A DNA stretch of 64,000 bases from Trogon surrucura. Its lineage: Eukaryota > Chordata > Aves > Trogoniformes > Trogonidae. Under the pieces are notes generated by a model. It searched no databases. It was not told the DNA's origin and saw nothing but the letters and a program-made list of their open reading frames with translations. Of the stretch, positions 1-12,075 are shown one piece after another. The translations under genes and the position numbers were made by a program. The number at the start of each line of letters is the position of its first letter. The first letter of the stretch is position 1. The stretch lies in contig CM036634.1 in NCBI GenBank assembly GCA_020746105.1, forward strand, positions 1,240,001 to 1,304,000, written 5' to 3'.

Positions 1-3000
1 CGTCCCCATGAAGGTGACTGTGCCACCTCTGCGAGCCTGCACCACTGAGAGCAGCCCCAGCGTCCTCATGCAGGCGACTGAGCCACCTCAGAAATACTGG
101 GGCCGCAGCATCAACATGAATGAGACCATGTCAGCTCTGAGAGCCTGGGCCACCAACACTGGCCCCATCGTCCTCAAGCAGGACACTGGGCCACCTCCAG
201 GAGCCTGCGACACCTGCGCCGCCGCCCAGGCCAGCCTCCGCCGCGTCGGCAAAGTCATCATCGGATTCTGCCAGAGCCAGAACATCCCCTCGGCTCTCGG
301 CAAGTTGCAGGAGGTCATGGACAGGGCCCCAGGCAAAAACACCCTCTCTGCAAGGGACATCAGCTGCTGGGCCTTGGAGCAGAGCAGAGACCTCTCCCGG
401 ATTGACAAACACCTCCAGATAATCTTGAAGCACATCAACCCTATGAAGCACCAGCTGGAGAAGCTGCAGAAAGAGAACGACGACCTGCGCAGACGGGTTG
501 AGGGCTTCTCCCAGGTGCTTCAAGCGGAGAAGGAGGCCCAGGCGCAGCAGCAGAAGGAGGCTGAGCTGAGCCTGGCAGCAAAGACCAGGGAGCATTTAGA
601 GGCTGTAGCCAGGCTGGAGCAGGACAAGGAGGACCTACGGAGAGGTACAGCGCTGCCCCCAACAGCCCCTCCCAGGCCCGGGGGTATTTGCTGGGAAAAC
701 ACAGAGTCTGTGCTCAGATCTGGGTCCCACCACCACGAGCGGGGCTTTGCCCCCTGATTTTGGCAGGGGCCGGGGCTGTTCCCCACCGTGAGACTAAGCC
801 CAGACGGGGGGAGCGGGTTGCCCACACCCTCGCACTGACCGCTCCCTGCTGACAGTTTCAATTCGTTCCGATTTTAAGCCCTTAATTGTAGCATTCTACA
901 AGTGAATGAGTTTCATCTCCAACAGCGTGGCTCCTTGGTTTAGCTTTTCCGAGGAGCTGTTTCCTTACTCGAGGTTTTGTGCTGCTTCAGGAGCTGCTCT
1001 GCTGGAAGGACGGATCTCCACCTTACAGGAGGAGCTGGCTGCGAAGCAGGCTGCTGTGCAGGAGCTGGGTAAGGCCCCCGGGGGCTCCCCCAGCCGCGCT
1101 CCCATCGCACGAGTGTTCTACACCCACGTAACTCCCGTCTGCCCCAGAATCGGGCGGGTGTAGCCCTGCTGGGAACGAAGGGGACCACGAGCCTCCTTCC
1201 TTGCAGTGCCCAAACGTCACCCAGCACCAGAGCGCTGGGCTGGTGCCGGTGGAGATTCGGAGGGGTCACAGCCCTCCCATCAGACCTGCCTCCCCCTCGC
1301 CAGGGCCTGGGCAGGGAGCGGAGTCCCCTGAGGACACCTGCTCTGGGAGCTTCTCCCCTCCCGCCCAGCCTGGGCCGACAGAGCTGTGTCTCTCCCCAGA
1401 AGTGACCGAGACGACCCTGCGGGAGGAGATGGCCACGATGGTGGCCGGGAGCCGGGCGCTGGAGCTGGAGGAGAAGGTGCAGCTGCTCACCGGCCAGCTG
1501 AGCGACACCAGCATCGCTCTGGACAAGGAGAAGGCCAAGACGGAGAGCATGTGGCAGCACCAGCAGGTACGGCCGGGCTCTGCCGCCCCGCAGCACGCTG
1601 TGGGCGCTGGCTGAGCTCCTCGTGGGTGCTCCCGCCCGCCGTAAGGGCGCTGGGCAGTGGGCACAGCAGCAGCCCCACAGGCTCACTCGCCCCATCCAGC
1701 TCCTGCAGGACAAGCAGAAGTCCCTGCTCCAGGATTTCCACAGGCTGGTCCAGGAGCGCAACGAGATGCGAGACAGCCTGGGGGAGGCCGAGGAGGACAA
1801 GGCCAGGCTGGACAAGCAGCTGGGAGAGAGCCAGGAGCAGATGGAGCACCAGATGCGGGTGCAGCAGGTCAGTGCTGGCTCCTGGCACACATCTGGGGAT
1901 GTGGAGCAGGGCCCCTGGGGGAGCAGAGGTTTCCTTCTGCTGTGACCTGCTGGGACATCGCCACGTGCCCTCTCTTAGCACCTAAGGACAGGGAGGGAGC
2001 TTGCCTTGGGGTGTCCGAGGAGTCCCGTGACACTGCCCTAGGCTGTCCCGTCCCCAGGTTTGGGAGCGGGCTCTGCAAACCTCACCCTCTCTGCTGTGCC
2101 ACACAGGAGCTGCTGGACGCGCTGCGCCAGGAGAAGCAGAGCCTGGAGCAGAATGTCTCGGAGCTGCGGGCAAACGGCACCAAGCTGGAGGAGCAGGTGC
2201 AGGAGCTGAAGGCGCGGGAGAGGCTCCTGGTGTGCTGCCCCGAGCTCAACATCCCCACCGAGGCCAAGTTTGAGAGTAAGGGAGCGGGTGGCAGCGTCTG
2301 CTTTCCCCGCAGTGGGAGGCACAAGGGCTGCTGCCAACCCCTGGGAGCGGGCAGGCAGCGGTGGGCTGAGCTCTGGCTCCTGCCCCAAGGATTTTGTATC
2401 TTTTTTGCAGGGACTGGGAATGTGCTTGAAGAGATGAAGCAGCAGATCCAGGCCAACCTCATCCGCATCGCTGTGATGGAGCAGGAGAACACGCGGCTCA
2501 GCCGTGCGCTGGCCAAGCTGAAGGAGGCTGCTGAGGAGGATGTGCTGGAGGTGAGGCTGCGCCCGAGCCAGGGCGAGCTGGGTGCCAGCGGGGAGAGGGC
2601 AGGAAGGGCAAGAAGCCGGGCTGGGGCTGTGATCCTTCCCTGTGCTGATCCTGCCTTTGGGAGCCCATCTCAGCCTTATAGAATCATGGAATCATAGAAC
2701 AGTTTCAGCTGGAAGAGACCTTTAAGATCATCGAGCCCAACCCCTGTCCCAGCCCTACCAACACCACCAACCCATGTCCCTCAGCACAACACCCGCTCGT
2801 CTCTTAAACACCTCCAGGGATGGCGACTCAACCCCCTCCCTGGGCAGCCTCCTCCAGTGCCTGACAGCCCTTTCAGTAAAGGCAGGGAGGGAATTCACCC
2901 TCTTTTCTCTCCTTTTCTCTTCCCCAGTCCGTCCCACGGAGCCAGCTGAACATCCAAGCTGACCAGACGGACAGTGCCCAGCAGCGAGCTGCCAGGATCA

Positions 3001-3269
3001 AGCGGCCAAAGCCTCTCTGGGCAGAGCCCAGCTACAAGGCGGCACTCCTCTGGAACGAGCACCGCGCCAGTGCCCAGCGAGATGTGGAGCGAGCACGGGA
3101 AGCTCGGGACAGAGCGCTCGCTCTCCGGGCCGGCTCGGCACGGCTGTGCCCGCTGAAGCTGCCGGCCATTCAGATCGGGAAGGGGCTCACGGGTCTCCCT
3201 CCCGGCCGGCAGCAGAGCAGTCGGGGGTCCAGGCAGGCAGGGGGGCCTGGGGGAGCGCAATTTTTCTAA
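1..3269 (+). CDS. CCDC157: CCDC157-like coiled-coil gene, copy 0 (5' end outside window)
   Basis: Seen: exons at 1-644 (rest of exon 3), 991-1068, 1400-1566, 1700-1867, 2107-2275, 2411-2550 and 2928-3269 (stop TAA), all with AG/GT borders and compatible phases (1,1,0,0,1,0). The product is heptad-rich, with charged Leu/Glu/Gln segments such as LEKLQKENDDLRRRVEGF and ELEEKVQLLTGQLSD, i.e. a long coiled coil. The motif CDTC..AQASLRRVGK and the block ERLLVCCPELNIPTEA resemble what I remember of vertebrate CCDC157. This copy differs from A-C at many bases (for example NLIRIAV where A-C have NCIRMAV), so it split off earlier. No frameshift is seen in these exons; the exons further 5' are outside the window. 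Human CCDC157 has been linked to ER-Golgi transport (recalled, not checked). Confidence 0.8.
2682..2882 (-). repeat. CR1 3' fragment in intron 8 of copy 0
   Basis: On the minus strand this reads as the CR1 3' end ([21 protein letters not shown], then the 3' UTR ending in ATGATTCTAT-like words). The same insertion sits in intron 8 of the other three copies, so it predates the amplification. Confidence 0.85.
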
Positions 3270-3302
3270 GCCACCTCTTTTTCTATTTGCCTCCCTGTCC
3301 GG

Positions 3303-4106
3303 GGACCACCTTGGTCCTCCGGAGCCACCCAGCCCCTCCTGGAGTCCCCCCCCGGCCCCCCAGCTCCCTCCCAGGGCTGTCCCTCCAGCTCTTGCAGCCC
3401 ACGGGCCGCATCCCACATCCCCGGGGCTGACAGCCACAAGACACTGGTGCAGAAGTACCTCCGGCAGCTGTGGAACACCATCCTGCTGGTCACCCTGCTC
3501 CTCTGCACCGGCTTAATTGTGCAGGCGCAGCGGCAGTCACGGCGAGACCCCTCGGAGCAGGATGCCGAGGTGGGAATGTCTCCGCTCCGCTCCTGGCCAG
3601 CAAACGCCTCCAGATGCCGCTGTAGCAGGTCTTTCCTTGTAAGTCCGGGTTTGAAAAGGCAGAGAAATAGAAAGATGAGCCACGCAAACAGATTAAGGAC
3701 TTCTCCTTGTTGCTTCAGGGAGACAAGGAGGCCCAAGCGCAGCAGAGGAAGGAGGCTGAGCAGAGCCTGGCAGAAAAGATCGAGTCTTTAGCGGCTGGAG
3801 CCAGGCTGGAGCAGGACAAGGACGACCTACGGAGAGGTACAGCGCTGCTCCCAGCACCTGTGCTCCTGGGGGTGCAGGAGCGGGGCCCCCAAGGGAACAG
3901 AGGTTTCCCAGGAGGGGCAGCAGAGCGAGCACCAGCTACGGGTGCAGCAGGTCAGCGCTGACACCCAGCGCACATCTGGGGGTGTGGGAGCAGAGCCCCT
4001 GGGGAAGCAGAGGTTTCCCTCTGCTGGGACCTGCTGGGACATCGCCCAGACGTCCCTGGTGGGACGTCTTAGCGCCTAAGGACAGGGAGGGAGCTTGCCT
4101 TGGGAG
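3303..4106 (+). pseudogene. Decayed second 3' half of CCDC157 behind copy 0
   Basis: Contains the hydrophobic-segment exon (about 3303-3569; LWNTILLVTLLLCTGLIV) and an exon-3-end-like piece (3719-3836; KEAQAQQRKEAEQ...LEQDKDDLRRG). The acceptor before the first piece is GTCCGG here, where A-C have GTCCAG, so the AG is missing. The relic is interrupted at 4106 by a CR1 and resumes at 8399. Confidence 0.6.
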
Positions 4107-4618
4107 ATCATAGAATGGAAACATAGAATGGAATCCTAGAATGGCCCAGGCTGGAAGGGACCTTAGAGATCATCCAATCCAACCCCCCTGTCACAGGCAG
4201 GGACATCTCTCTACTACATCAGGGTACTCAGGGCTCTGTTCAACCTGGCCTTGAACACCTCCAGGGAGGGGGCAGCCGCAACGTCTCTTGCCACCATCGT
4301 ACTGAAGAATTTCTTCCTAAGATCTAATCTAAATCTATTCTCCTTCAACTTAAAACCCATTTCCCCTTGTTCTATCAGTCGACACTCTTGTCAGAAGTCC
4401 CTCCCCAGCCTTCCTGTAGGTTCCCTTCAGGTATTGGAAGGCAGCTATTAGGTCCCCCCGACGTCTTCTCTTTTCAAGACTGAACAATCCCAGCTCCTGC
4501 AGCCTGTCCTCATAGCAGAGCTGTTCCAGCCCCTGGATCATCTTTGTGGCCTCCTCTGAACTCATTCCAACAGTTCTATGTCCCTCTTATGGTGGGGACA
4601 CCAGAACTGGACGCAGGA

Positions 4619-5872
4619 TTAGAGGTGGGGTCTCACAAGAGCAGAGTAAAGGGGGAGAATCACCTCTCTTGCCCTGCTGGCTACGCTTCTCCTGATACAT
4701 CCCAGGACGGGATTGGCCTTCTGGGCTGCAGGAGCGCCCTGCCAGCTCATGTTGAGCTTCTCATCTATCAGAACCCTCAAATCCTTCTCTTCAGGGCTAC
4801 TCTCACCCCACTCTGTGCCCAGTTTGTGTTTGTGCCTGGGATTGGCCCGACCCAGGTGAAGGACCTTGTACTGTGACTTGTTGAAGCTCCTGCAGTTTGC
4901 ACTGGCCCATTTCTCCAGCCTATCAAGGTCCCTCGGGATGGCATCTCTGCCCTCAAGTGGGTCCACGGCACCACACGGCTCGGTGTCATCGGCAAACTTG
5001 CTGAGCGTGCACTCGATGCCGTCTATGGCTCTGACAAAGATGTTGGACAGCGCTGGACCCAGAACAGAGCCCTGAGGAACACCGCTTGTCACTGGTCTCC
5101 ATGTGGACTTGGAGCCATTGACCACAACTCTCTGAGTGCGACCATCCAGCCAGTTCTTTATCCACCAAGTGGTCCATCTGTCAGATCCGTGTCTCTCCAT
5201 TTTAGAGACAAGGATGTCATGTGGGACAGTGTCAAACACCTTGCACAAGTCCAGGAAAATGACATCCGTTGCTTTTCCCGTGTCAACCAGCGCTGTAGCT
5301 TTATCGTAGAAGGCCACTAAATCAGTCAGGCATGACTTGCCCCTGGTGAAGCCATGTTGGCTGTCACCAACCACTTGATTATTTTTTGTGTGCCTTAGTA
5401 CAGCTACCAGGAGAATCTGTTCCATGATTTTGCCTGGCACAGATGTAAGGCTGACTTCTCTGTAGTTCCCCGGGTTGTCTTTGGTTCCTTTTTTAAAGAT
5501 GGGAGTTATGTTCCCCCTTTTCCAATGTGTGGGAACCTCACCAGACTGCCAGGACCTCTCAAATCTGATGGCGAGTGGCCCAGCAACTTCAGCTGCCAGT
5601 TCCTTCAGGACCCGTGGATGTATCTCATCAGCTCCCATGGACTCGTGCACCTTCAGGTTCTCCAGGTGTTCCCAGACCTGATCTGCTCCTACCCTGGGTG
5701 GCTCCTCACTCTCCCAGACCCAGCCAACACCCTCTGTGATTTGGGTGGTGTGGTTTGAGTGGTTGTCAGTGAAGTCTGAGGCAAACAAACTGTTGAATAC
5801 CTCAGCCTTCTCCACATCCTCGGTCACCAGGTCACCTGTATCATTCTGGAGAGGCCGCACATTCTCTCTCAC
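4619..5872 (-). pseudogene. CR1 ORF2, reverse transcriptase part
   Basis: 417-codon open stretch with non-LTR RT motifs in order: [59 protein letters not shown], then the catalytic FADDT block, then [11 protein letters not shown]. It stops there; further C-terminal CR1 coding is visible toward 4350 but in interrupted frames. The endonuclease half lies upstream in other frames, so ORF2 is not intact. Confidence 0.9.
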
Positions 5873-6081
5873 TTTTCTTTCTTCTCTGACATACCTATAA
5901 CATCCTTTTCTGTTATTTCTAATAGCTCTGGCCAGATTTGACTCTGTCAGGGCCTCAGCTTTTCTAACCTGGTCTCTGATTACACGAGCAACTTCCTTGT
6001 AATCTTCCCAGGTTACCAGTCCCTGCTTCCGCGCTTTGTGAGTTCCCCTTTTGTATTTGATTTTCGCCAGGAGTTCTCTGT

Positions 6082-6887
6082 TTATCCATATAGGCCTCCT
6101 GGTGGTTTTGCCTGCTTTCTTCCTTTTAGGGATGCAATGCCTTTGAGCTTGCAGGAGACGATCCTTGAAAGTCGTCCAGCTTTCTTGGGCTCCCAGTCCC
6201 TCCAGGGCTTATCCCATGGCACACTGCCAAGGAGGTTCCTAAAGAGGTGAAAGTCAGCTCTTCTGAAACCAAGGGTTTCAAGCTTGCTGAGCTTTCCCCT
6301 CTTAGCTGCCCTTAGGATCTCAAACTCCACCATCTTATGGTCACTGCATCCCCCATGAGGACCAGGGCTTGTGAACGAGCAGCAACTCCTATCTGCTTAT
6401 GAAGGGCCTCGTCCACTTGGTCCTCCTGACTGGGTGGTCTGTAGCACACCCCCACTGTAAGGTCTCCTACCCTGCCTTTGAACCTGGTCCACAGGCACTG
6501 GGTTCTTTCGTCATCGCTTGCCAGGTGGAGCTCCGTGCATTCTAGCTGCTCCTTGACATAGAGGGCAACACCCCCTCCTCGTTTCCCCTGCCAGTCCTTC
6601 CTGGACAGTTTATACCCTTCTAGTCCAACACACCAACTGCAGGAGTCATTCCACCATGTCTCTGTGATGCCGATCAGGTCATAGCGCTGCAGACTCACGA
6701 GCATCTCCAGCTCCTCTTGCTTATTGCCCAAGCTGTGGGCATTCATATAAAGGCATTTGAGTTGGGCCCCTGAGAAGGTGCCTGGAGCCCCCAGTAAAGT
6801 ACAATTGTACTTCATCTGTGCTAGTGACTTTGCTTCTGATGCCACTATGTGTATCCCAGGGTCATTTCCATTTGATCCGGCTACCAC
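6082..6887 (-). pseudogene. CR1 ORF2, APE-type endonuclease part, internally deleted
   Basis: 6312-6887 shows the N-terminal endonuclease motifs YMNAHSLGNKQEELE, ITETWWNDS (catalytic Glu), GGGVALYVKEQ and VGVCYRPP. Right after ALVLMGD the frame leaves the expected GDFN block and continues as HKMVEFEIL in another frame (6082-6333), so the middle of the domain is deleted and frameshifted. Confidence 0.85.
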
Positions 6888-6904
6888 CCCTTCCCCCTTC
6901 CTAT

Positions 6905-8056
6905 CTAGTTTAAAGAATGCTCTGGGAGTCCTGCCAGCTCATGACCAAGGATCCTTTTTCCCCTTTGCGTCACTTGAACCCCATCTGGTTTTAGTAGACC
7001 AGGTGCTGTATAGATCTCCCCATGGCAAAAAAAGTCAAAGCTAAACTGTTGGCACCACCCTTTTAGCCAAGCATTAATCTGCCGCACTTTGTCAAACCTT
7101 CCACTATTTTTCCACGTAATTGAGGGAATGGAGGCAAACACAACCTGTGCACCTGATCCTGCAAGCATTCATCCCAGTGCCCTAAAGTCCCTTTTGATTG
7201 CTTCTGGCCGTCTCTCTGCCGTCTCATCATTACCGATCTGCACAACCAGAAGCGGGTAAGAATCAGAGGGTTTAACCAGACCAGGAGGCTTCTTAATAAC
7301 ATCCTTAACCCGGGCCCCAGGGAGGCAGCAGACTGGCCTGAGGGTCAGATCTGGGTGGCAGACAGGGCCCTCTGTTCCCCTCAGGAGGGAGTCTCCAATT
7401 ACAACTACCCTCCTCTTTTTCTTAGACCAAGAAGTCCTAATGCGTGTGTCTGAGTGATTCACCCTAGACAGCCCTATGGGTGAACCCTCCACTGAATCTT
7501 CCTTGGCCTGGCTCTCCTTGTCCAGAGCCCCACACCTGTTCTGCAGGGGCAACCAGGCAGGGGAGGGAGGCCGGGCAGGGATTTTGCTTCCTCTCCTGGC
7601 AGGCACCTGCTTCCACTCCTCCCCATCCTTTGGGTCCCCGCCTTGTGCCTGACGGCCAGAGGGGAGGGGATTTTCTGCTTCTTGTGGAGTTTGCTGCTTA
7701 CGATTCAGCAAGTGGCTCCACCGATCTCTCTCTCTCTCAGACTCCCTGATACTCCTCAGCCTTTCTGCTGCATCCTTCAGCCCAGCCACCAGGCTGAGCA
7801 GATCCTTCACCTGCTCACATCGGACACAGGTGTCGCCTCCACTCCCCTCCATGGCCAGTGCCAGGCTCGGGCACTCTCTGCAGCCCGAGCCCTGAACACC
7901 CACACGCTTGCGGGGGGCCTCTGGCTGGGTGCCCACACTTTTTCTAACCGCCTTTGATCTGCTTGCAGCCAGAATTGGTTCTGCAATCAAAAGACCTCTC
8001 GAAAAACTACACACGGGTGTGTTTTCAGCCCGTTTCAGTATTCGCCTGTTAACCAA
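6905..8056 (-). pseudogene. CR1 ORF1 with esterase-like (SGNH) motif
   Basis: 7169-8056 carries a coiled-coil-like N-terminal region (CVRCEQVKDLLSLVAGLKDAA) followed by VVVIGDSLLRGTEG, the Gly-Asp-Ser block typical of the esterase-like domain in CR1 ORF1. The C-terminal part continues in another frame at 6905-7168 (RGKRILGHELAGL), so one frameshift separates them. Confidence 0.8.
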
Positions 8057-8398
8057 GACCCTTTATAGCCTTTTGTTCCGTGGGCAGCGACTAGTCCCTG
8101 CCCTCCCCAAGGCTTCTTGTACCCTGAGGGGACAGTTAACGGCTGGTTAACGTCGTTAACGTGCACAGTTACCGGCTGGTTAACAGCGCCGACGCCTCGT
8201 TTAGGATCCTCGCGGCTGGGGGTGGCTCCGCCCGCGCTATCCCGGCTGCCCGCCCGCGAGGGGCCGGTCCCGGCAGGGGCAAGTCGCTGGTCCCGGCTTA
8301 AAAAAAGCCCCCAAAAGAGCTTTTTGTCAGCCTTTTTCGCTTTAGATCCCTTCCCCAGAGCACTTTTACCTGCCCTGAAGCTGGTCGCCACAGCAAAA

Positions 8399-8756
8399 TG
8401 GGATCCGAGGAGTCCCGTGGCACTGCCCCAGGCTGTCCTGTTCCCAGGTTTGGGAGCGGGCTCCGCAAACCTCACCCTCCCTGCTGTGAGATGTGTCCAG
8501 GTGGGGTTGAAAGGCTCCAGAGAAGGAGACTCCACAGCCCGCGTCCTGCCAACTGCAGGGGGATTTGCATCCCACCAGATACTGCTCTGTGGAGCCATTC
8601 AGGCCTGGGGGGGGTCACAGGAGCACTGATGCCCACCCTCTTGTGCCAAACTCAGCCCTTCCCCACTACAAATACTCTGCTGATCTGAGCTGTGGTTTGT
8701 TTCCTTCCAAAAAAGCTGCTGCTGCTGCTCCAGAACTTCAGTGATGCCGTGAAAAG
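8399..8756 (+). pseudogene. Rest of copy 0 relic and a partial exon-2-like copy
   Basis: 8399-8485 continues the intron before the exon-7-like relic (compare 30830-30915). At about 8487 it jumps to sequence matching 33452 onward, so about 2.5 kb is deleted relative to copy A. From 8597 it matches CCDC157 intron 1 and the start of exon 2 (compare 25405-25545): polypyrimidine tract, AAAAAAG, then CTGCTGCTGCTGCTCCAGAA. It loses similarity at 8745 with a stop. Confidence 0.7.
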
Positions 8757-9110
8757 CTGAAATCAGAACTTAATAGCCTTGATGTCTATTAAGCAGGTAT
8801 TCTTCATTGCTGCACAGGGCACACAGAGGATAGCTCCAGCTAGTGCGTGCCCCGAGAAAGGCCAAACGTGCAGCTGTTATACAGTTTAGACATACATATT
8901 CATGCAATTTCTGAGAACTCATGAACATGTTGCCGCCCACTCCCGCATGCATAATACAGTCTTTCGGTGGTCATCAGGGTCTCTGGTGGTCGCCTTACTT
9001 CATCATTGTAGTCCTCATGGAGGTGTCCTGTTGATGAGCTCCATTCAGTTAAATCCTTATCTTTGTTAAGAGACTCCAAGGCTGGCCTAGGCTGGTTCTG
9101 CATATCTCAT
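8757..9110 (-). mobile_element. Possible solo LTR or LTR fragment
   Basis: On the minus strand the stretch ends ...GTTCTGATTTCA after CTGCTTAATAGACATCAAGG, which looks like the R/U5 end of an avian LTR, and it starts abruptly where CCDC157 similarity stops. The outer border and a target duplication could not be fixed. Confidence 0.35.
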
Positions 9111-10515
9111 TCCATCTTTGAAGAGAAGAGCATCCTGTCCTTGAGGAAAAGTTCCGGGAAAGGCTCCCCTTGTGGAGGAATACCTGTCTCACACCTCCAT
9201 TGTCCCACTGATTCTGTTTGCCCAGGCTTACTGAGTCTTTTACATACCAGCTAAAACTACAGTTCTGGCTATAACTATGGCTCCAGCTAAAAACCACTGC
9301 TTCAAGTGCTAACTGGTTTTTGCTCCTCTCCACACCAAGCTGGAGGATAAAGCTGCCCTTTTTGAGGGGTTTTCACAGGCTGGAGGCATGGGCTGACAAG
9401 GAAGCTCATGAAGTTCAGCAAAGGCAAACTCAAAATCTTGCTTCTGGGAAGGATTTAGCCCTGTCACAGGGCAGGCTGGGGCCAACTTTTCTAGGCAGCT
9501 TTGCAGGAAAGAAGATTTTGGTGAACAACAAGCTGAAAAGGAGCTGTCAGTGAGTCCTTGCTCCAGAGATGAGCTGGGCTGTATGAGCAGGGGCAAGTCT
9601 GGGGCAGTGACTATTTCCCAAATAAAGGGGGCTGCACTGGAGTATCACATTCAGTTTGGGGCTCTCCAAGCCAAGGAAAACATTGTCATAGTGGAGTAAA
9701 TCCCCTGGAGGCCACCAAGATGGGGTGGCGGGAATTCAGTGCATGTGATGTGAGAACAGGCCGAGAAATGGGTTTCTTCAGCCTTGCTACATCCAGCTGC
9801 CTGCAGTCACTCCTTTTCCAGGGAAGCAAAGGCTGCTGTTATGATGTTTCCTTTTATTTGCTTGGATGATTTCACACATGGCACTTCCCCCCTGACCTCT
9901 CTCCTGCTCTTCCCCCAAGTGCTCCACTCCTCTTCCAAGGCAGCACTGCTGCAAGTTTTGTTGTTCCCAGGCTGCCTTCTCATCCCTTATCTTTTCTCCT
10001 AGAAATAAGCTTCCTCTTGCATCTCTTCACTTCTTCCCTCCCCACACTCAGACTGCCCTTTACTCTCCCATCTCAGCTTCTCTTGCTGGCCCACCATTCC
10101 CTTCCTGAGCACATGGGCACGTTCATTAGACCTTTTAAAAGCAGGATAGAATTTATAGTCTTCAGCTGGGCCTGTCTTACCCTGATGTGCACAGGGTGGG
10201 AGATGTGTGAGGAGCTGGCAAGCCCACCCTAGCAGCATCGACAGCGAGAGCTGCCTGGAGCATCTATTCCCAAACCTCTTGAAGGTGGGAGCTGCACAGC
10301 CCCCTAGGGATGCCCACCTTGCTCAAACAGGTTCTCTGGGGGTCTGGCCTAGTCTGGCTGGTCCCCCTGCTGATTAGCCCGTCCTCTGATCTAAGTCTGG
10401 TTATACCACCAGATGCCAATGTAGAACCCAAGCCATCCTCTCAGTCATCTGCTCCCTCCCCAGGTCTTGTGTTGAATCTCTGGCTTTCAGTTTTGAGTTG
10501 CATTTGCTTGAGCTT
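9111..10515. other. No gene recognised
   Basis: Single-copy-looking, moderate-GC sequence. The short ORFs here share no motif with any family I know, and no strong splice pattern links them. Confidence 0.5.
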
Positions 10516-10995
10516 GTCCTGGTTTGAGGGCACCAGGATAAAAGTTCTTTGAGGATGCCTGGACCGAGTGGCAATCACAATGGGGCAGGAGGGGTGGCTG
10601 TGCCTATGGGGAGGAGAGGATGGGCCAGGTGACTCAAATGGACCAATCGTGGTATTCCCTCTATGCTCCTTATATACTATCTTATATACATGGTATTCCC
10701 TCTATGCTCCTTATATACTATCTTTCACCCCCCTCCCCGGGGTGGCATTCAGCATGATTGGAGTGAAGAATGGGTGACTATAGTCATAGAGGTATATTAG
10801 GGTACACATTTCCACTCTGGGCCCTGTGGCCTTCAGGATTTTATTCTGCACCAAGTTATCTATGTGCAGGATGGGTCACACCGTTAGTCTCCGTGCGGCC
10901 TTGCTCCTTAGCCAAAACAGGGCCGTCCTGGCACCACCAGACTCCCTCCTTGGGCTGGTTCTCACTGTGTCGGCCTTGTTTTCCTCCATTCTCAG
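10516..10995 (+). mobile_element. Possible ERVL-type solo LTR
   Basis: Starts TTGTCCTGGTTTGAGGGCACC, like the TGTCCTGG start of the provirus LTRs at 13607 and 18473, and has a similar GGTATTCC...TATATACTAT promoter-like block. The 3' border is uncertain. Confidence 0.35.
10650..10724. repeat. 34-bp direct repeat, period 41
   Basis: The 34-bp word starting TGGTATTCCCTCTATGCTCC occurs at 10650-10683 and again at 10691-10724 without mismatch, separated by TATACA-type sequence. It doubles a possible TATA-type block. Confidence 0.9.
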
Positions 10996-11779
10996 GGGCT
11001 GCACAACAGATGAGCAAACACCTGCGTTCAGCAAGTCTGAAACCCTCAGGCTAAAGTATCACAGGTCTCCACACACCACAGAGGTAAATATTTGTATTCT
11101 TTAATCCTCTGACCTTGCCAAGGGCCTTGAAACCCAGAGAGCTCCAGAAGCTTTTAAAGGATACCCACCTCAGCTACAACACAGGTTTTGGAAGGTAGAA
11201 ACAGGAGGGAAATTTTTAACATGGGACCTAACAAGCCAACCACCTTAGTCTTCAAGTAGCCATTGGTCACTCTACTAAGCCCGTGTCCTGTAGAAAAATG
11301 AAATAGCTACTGTAGCTCAGACCAGTGCACAATGTGCATATCTGATGGAAACGATTGCGGAGTGTCTTAAGGAGACAGAAAAACCTGGTGCTTCCTAAAT
11401 TGGCTTTAATTTCCAAATTTTGCTAATCGTAAAGCAGCTGATGGAGAAGGGCAGTAGTTTGGTATGTAAAAATCCTGCTTTTGCTCTAATACTAGAGCAA
11501 AGATATCCTTAAATCCTGAAAAGAGGAAAGTTTTGATGAAGAGGAGACTCACAGCTTTTTAATCCTAAGGCAAATAGAAGTTTTTACACCAAAGGCAAAT
11601 AAATCTTTTGCTATATAAGAATATGAATTTTGCTTAAATTCTTCACCTTTCCTCTATACGTAGGGCTGCAGGAAGAGGGAAGTGATTTTGTTTAGGCATA
11701 TAAAAAGAATGGGAGAGGAGGAAGAAAGCACAGTTCCTCCTGTGACTTTTTCAGGCCGATCAGGAGAAGATGGCCTCAC
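10996..11779. other. No gene recognised
   Basis: AT-richer intergenic sequence with poly-A-like and TATAAGAATATG-like stretches. No ORF with recognisable motifs and no repeat family that I can name. Confidence 0.5.
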
Positions 11780-11866
11780 AGGCTGACAGGATGGCTTGGG
11801 TTGAAAAGAACCTTTGAAAGCTCACCCAGTTGGGCAGGGACATCTTTCACTAGGCCAGAGGGAGGG
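11780..11866 (-). repeat. Short CR1 3' fragment
   Basis: GGATGGCTTGGGTTGAAAAG, then AACCTTTGAAAG and GTTGGGCAGGGACATCTTTC match the CR1 3' UTR consensus wording in minus orientation; strongly truncated. Confidence 0.65.
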
Positions 11867-12075
11867 AAAGCATTTCTACACTGACTTTCTGAGAACATTG
11901 GTTGGGTTTTTTTGGAAGTTTTTATTGGCCAAACTTGAGAAGAACCAACGAAGCAGTGAGAAGGGGCCTTAGTGCTGCCGGGCAGCCCTTCCCCTGCCAG
12001 CCCTGCGGTCTTCTGCTTCTCCAGGGCAATGGCTGCCTCTCTGACCTCTCGTTCTGATCAGTCGCTGCTCTTCAT

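Larger units (their letters stand above)
4107..8398 (-). mobile_element. Near full-length CR1 LINE inserted in the copy 0 relic
   Basis: Minus-strand element running from a GC-rich 5' UTR (about 8060-8398) through ORF1 and ORF2 to a 3' end at 4107-4145 made of repeated ATTCTATG-like words. The host sequence resumes exactly: copy A reads CTTGCCTTGGGGGATCC at 30816-30832, and here CTTGCCTTGGG precedes the element and GGATCC follows it, so there is no target-site duplication, as is usual for CR1. ORF1 and ORF2 are broken by frameshifts, an internal deletion and stops, so the copy is dead. Confidence 0.92.
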
